DNA of 64,000 nucleotides from an uncultured Pelagibacteraceae bacterium (lineage in GTDB: Bacteria; Pseudomonadota; Alphaproteobacteria; Pelagibacterales; Pelagibacteraceae). Of the stretch, positions 63,351-64,000 are shown one piece after another. The number at the start of each line of letters is the position of its first letter. Position 1 is the stretch's first letter. The translations under genes were made by a program, and so were the position numbers. Below the pieces are notes generated by a model. That model saw only the letters and a program-made list of their open reading frames with translations. It was not told the origin of the DNA and searched no databases. Location of the stretch: contig CACEFK010000001.1 in the NCBI GenBank assembly GCA_902558835.1, positions 1 through 64,000 on the forward strand. Direction: 5' to 3'.

Positions 63351-64000
63351 TTAAGCTTTTTTGGTAATAACAGGTTTTTTTCTGTTTGGGTAGCAAGTAG
63401 TACATATTTTACAAGTTAAACCATAGCAATCTCTTGCTTTACAATATTCTCTCCCATAAAAAATTATTTGTAAATGAAGTTTAGACCAAGTTTTTTTTGG
63501 AAATATTCTTTTTAAATCTTTTTCAGTTTGAATTACATTTTTTCCATTTGTTAAACCCCATCTTTGTGCAAGTCTATGAATGTGTGTATCTACGGCAAAA
63601 GCAGGATATCCAAAACCCTGAGACATCACCACGCTAGCTGTTTTATGACCTACACCAGGTAGTTTTTCCAGTTCTTCAAAAGTCTTAGGTACTTTACCGT
63701 TGTGCTTTTCTAAAACTTGTTTTGACATTAAGTAAATACTTTTAGCTTTAATTCTAAAAATACCAATTTTCTTTATTAATTTTTCAATTTTTTTTCTTCC
63801 TAAATTTATAAAGTGTTCTGGTTTATAGTATTTAGGATAGATATTCTTTGTTACATTGTTAACATTTACATCAGTACATTGAGCAGAAAGCAGTACAGAA
63901 ATTAATAACGTAAAAGTATTTTTGCTTTTTAATGGAACAGGTGCTTTCGGGTAAATCTTATTTAGAGTCTTAATTATAATTTTTGCTTTTTGACTTTCAT
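63351..64000 (-). CDS. nth: Endonuclease III, 5' truncated by window
   Basis: On the minus strand the frame is open from the window edge (A-K-I-I-I-K-T-L-N-K-I-Y-P) through L-L-S-A-Q-C-T-D and the helix-hairpin-helix L-P-G-V-G-H-K-T-A, then V-D-T-H-I-H-R. It is a DNA glycosylase/AP lyase that removes oxidised pyrimidines. The C-terminal iron-sulfur region has five cysteines in a spacing C-x4-C-x4-C-x2-C-x2-C rather than the E. coli C-x6-C-x2-C-x5-C. Confidence 0.95.
   Translation of the reverse strand, partial: ESQKAKIIIKTLNKIYPKAPVPLKSKNTFTLLISVLLSAQCTDVNVNNVTKNIYPKYYKPEHFINLGRKKIEKLIKKIGIFRIKAKSIYLMSKQVLEKHNGKVPKTFEELEKLPGVGHKTASVVMSQGFGYPAFAVDTHIHRLAQRWGLTNGKNVIQTEKDLKRIFPKKTWSKLHLQIIFYGREYCKARDCYGLTCKICTTCYPNRKKPVITKKA

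Overview
The window is a very AT-rich, densely packed chromosomal segment of a streamlined alphaproteobacterium. Gene content and order point to the SAR11 clade (Candidatus Pelagibacter and relatives). The evidence is: short or overlapping intergenic spaces, an alphaproteobacterial origin-proximal gene order, a DUF4212/sodium symporter pair beside acetyl-CoA synthetase, one very strongly initiated porin gene, and no mobile elements, CRISPR arrays or rRNA. This is inference from synteny and composition, not from a marker-gene comparison.

Bases 1-5000 hold a co-directional accessory cluster: the end of a photolyase-related flavoprotein, a tiny DUF2256 zinc-ribbon-like protein, a class I glutamine amidotransferase, a small membrane protein, a short-chain dehydrogenase without the usual catalytic tyrosine and a PQQ-type sugar dehydrogenase-like secreted protein. 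A divergent TetR regulator with two 19-bp palindromes lies upstream of a DUF2306 membrane protein. A lactonase-like hydrolase follows. Bases 6060-13712 form a long minus-strand run, read from hemC: hemC, hemD, mscS-like, yggT, folD, two small membrane proteins, a dehalogenase-like hydrolase, an FkbM methyltransferase, a TauD-like dioxygenase and an AEC transporter. tsaD and an EVE-domain gene are divergent from it.

Bases 15269-20228 are an acetate uptake module: acetyl-CoA synthetase with a lysine-rich N-terminal tail, a conserved unknown protein, DUF4212 and a large symporter with an EF-hand-like loop, closed by a strong terminator. Bases 20261-30358 contain rpe, a heparinase-like gene, purH, phhB, an FkbM gene directly behind a tRNA-Gly, a Lon-N-type protein, a UbiH-like monooxygenase, ftsK and lolA. 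Bases 30355-34187 are a histidine operon (hisBHAFE) with hinT and an acetyltransferase. hslVU, smr, a Tim44-like gene, fxsA and secB follow.

Bases 38057-54769 carry the classical alphaproteobacterial origin neighbourhood. dnaQ, coaE, aroE, maf and ppsR read leftwards. hemE, hemH, hemJ, rho, mnmE, mnmG, rsmG, parA and parB read rightwards. The 267-bp divergent gap at 41481-41747 holds DnaA-box-like sequences and is the best oriC candidate. A perfect parS palindrome lies inside rsmG. Two genes that should be essential or near-essential, mnmG and holA, are each interrupted at an 8-base homopolymer, by shifts in opposite directions. An OGT/SPINDLY-type glycosyltransferase and a sulfotransferase sit between rho and mnmE.

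Bases 54769-64000 hold lptE, leuS, a DUF3576 lipoprotein, the porin with a strong ribosome-binding site and terminator, a ThiE-like gene head-to-head with a YggS gene, an L,D-transpeptidase, a regulator with a degenerate receiver, a 2OG-Fe(II) oxygenase, an adenosine kinase-like gene and the 5'-truncated nth gene. No gap between genes exceeds about 270 bases. I did not find an obvious new multi-gene system. The items most worth following up are the two homopolymer frameshifts, the photolyase cluster with lost iron-sulfur ligands, the lysine-rich tail on acetyl-CoA synthetase and the oriC/parS architecture.
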